Shown here one piece after another: positions 63,391 through 64,000 of a stretch of 64,000 nucleotides of DNA (position 1 is the first letter of the stretch; the number at the start of each line of letters is the position of its first letter). The DNA is from Euonymus europaeus (Eukaryota; Streptophyta; Magnoliopsida; Celastrales; Celastraceae), in assembly GCA_963580455.1 (NCBI GenBank), contig OY756960.1:20705238-20769237 (forward strand), given 5' to 3'. The notes beneath the pieces were generated by a model, which was not told the origin of the DNA, did no database searches, and saw only the letters and a list, made by a program, of their open reading frames with translations. A program made the position numbers and the translations under genes.

Positions 63391-64000
63391 CTGTTTTAAG
63401 TTTTAACACATAATACATCAGTTACACTGTCCAAAAAGAAACTACAACACAGATGTTTCATAAACTAAACTGCAAGGACAAAAACAAAAGGAAGAAAAGA
63501 ACAGACTTTTAAATAAGTATCAAGAGACAAAAAGAGTAAGAAGCAAGATAATGAATCAATGTAATAAAAGGCCAGTATGGGTTTGGTGACACATACCAAA
63601 GATACCGACACAAAAGAAGAAAAATAAATAGAGAAATATCCAGACAAATAAATAAAAATGCAGGTTAGATTCTTTTATCAAAAATAACAGAGAGCATCAA
63701 CTGAAAAAGTAGAAAACTACCACAAGAAAAATCTCAAGATCAGGATTATAAAGTTTCAACACTAAATCCACCAGAAAAACTCTGGCCATTATGAACTAAA
63801 TTTCTTAAATATGTATCAGGATGACATTTTTTAGCCTTTGAAATTAAGTACTAGAATAAATAAGAAATACAAGGAGGATGGACCCATCTTATTCAGTATG
63901 ATCACCATTGGGTTCGTACAAAATTTTCTTCATGAACTAGACATTAAAACAAGGATACACTTTACTAAGATAGTTACATGTTTCCTCGATGATCTTAATT

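Overview
This is a stretch of nuclear DNA from a dicot plant. The evidence is GT-AG introns that restore long conserved reading frames, plant-only families (an early nodulin-like protein, a BRS1-type serine carboxypeptidase, HCT-like BAHD acyltransferases, the plant isoform eIFiso4G), AT-rich introns and intergenic DNA, and plant MITE, SINE and Mutator-like elements. The species cannot be named from the sequence.

Layout, left to right: a 3'-truncated cyclic-nucleotide-gated channel of the CNGC5/6/9 group (minus, to 3944), divergent from an early nodulin-like phytocyanin (plus, 5422-6063); SRP receptor alpha (minus, 6439-10925); YIF1 (minus, 11899-13221); a gap with a SINE nested in a MITE (16480-17023); a BRS1/SCPL24-like carboxypeptidase (plus, 17663-21533); a conserved plant protein of unknown function (plus, 24321-26179); a two-finger U1-type zinc-finger protein with a 4.1 kb intron (minus, 27454-32879); an F-box/LRR protein of the SKIP1 type (plus, 34309-35968); two abutting Harbinger-type MITEs (36424-38219); two HCT-like BAHD genes (minus, 39206-40912 and 45097-46976) with a decayed third copy, a copia remnant and a Stowaway MITE between them; a head-to-head pair of 341 bp MITEs (49003-49741); a 3.5 kb Mutator-like element with inverted tandem arrays (52948-56448); a small predicted secreted peptide (minus, 56986-57318); a 777 bp Mutator-like derivative with a perfect 9 bp target duplication (59212-59988); and eIFiso4G (minus, 60599-63390 and beyond), which carries an apparent frameshift.

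The genes do not form a pathway. They look like a conserved ancestral gene block. From memory of Arabidopsis gene order, the same families lie together on chromosome 5 (CNGC5, ENODL10, the unknown gene, SKIP1, eIFiso4G1, a BAHD gene) and on its duplicate on chromosome 4 (CNGC9, ENODL, SRP receptor alpha, BRS1, a copy of the unknown gene, an F-box/LRR gene). The left half is gene-dense and quiet; the right half (about 36-60 kb) is where transposons, tandem duplication and gene decay accumulate.

Exon coordinates were read by hand from splice consensus, frame continuity and remembered family sequences. No database search was run. I see no wholly new gene system. The points most worth a second look are the BAHD copy that lost its catalytic histidine, the eIFiso4G frameshift, the Mutator-like element built around inverted arrays of a GAGCAA-centred repeat, and the nested and paired small transposons.
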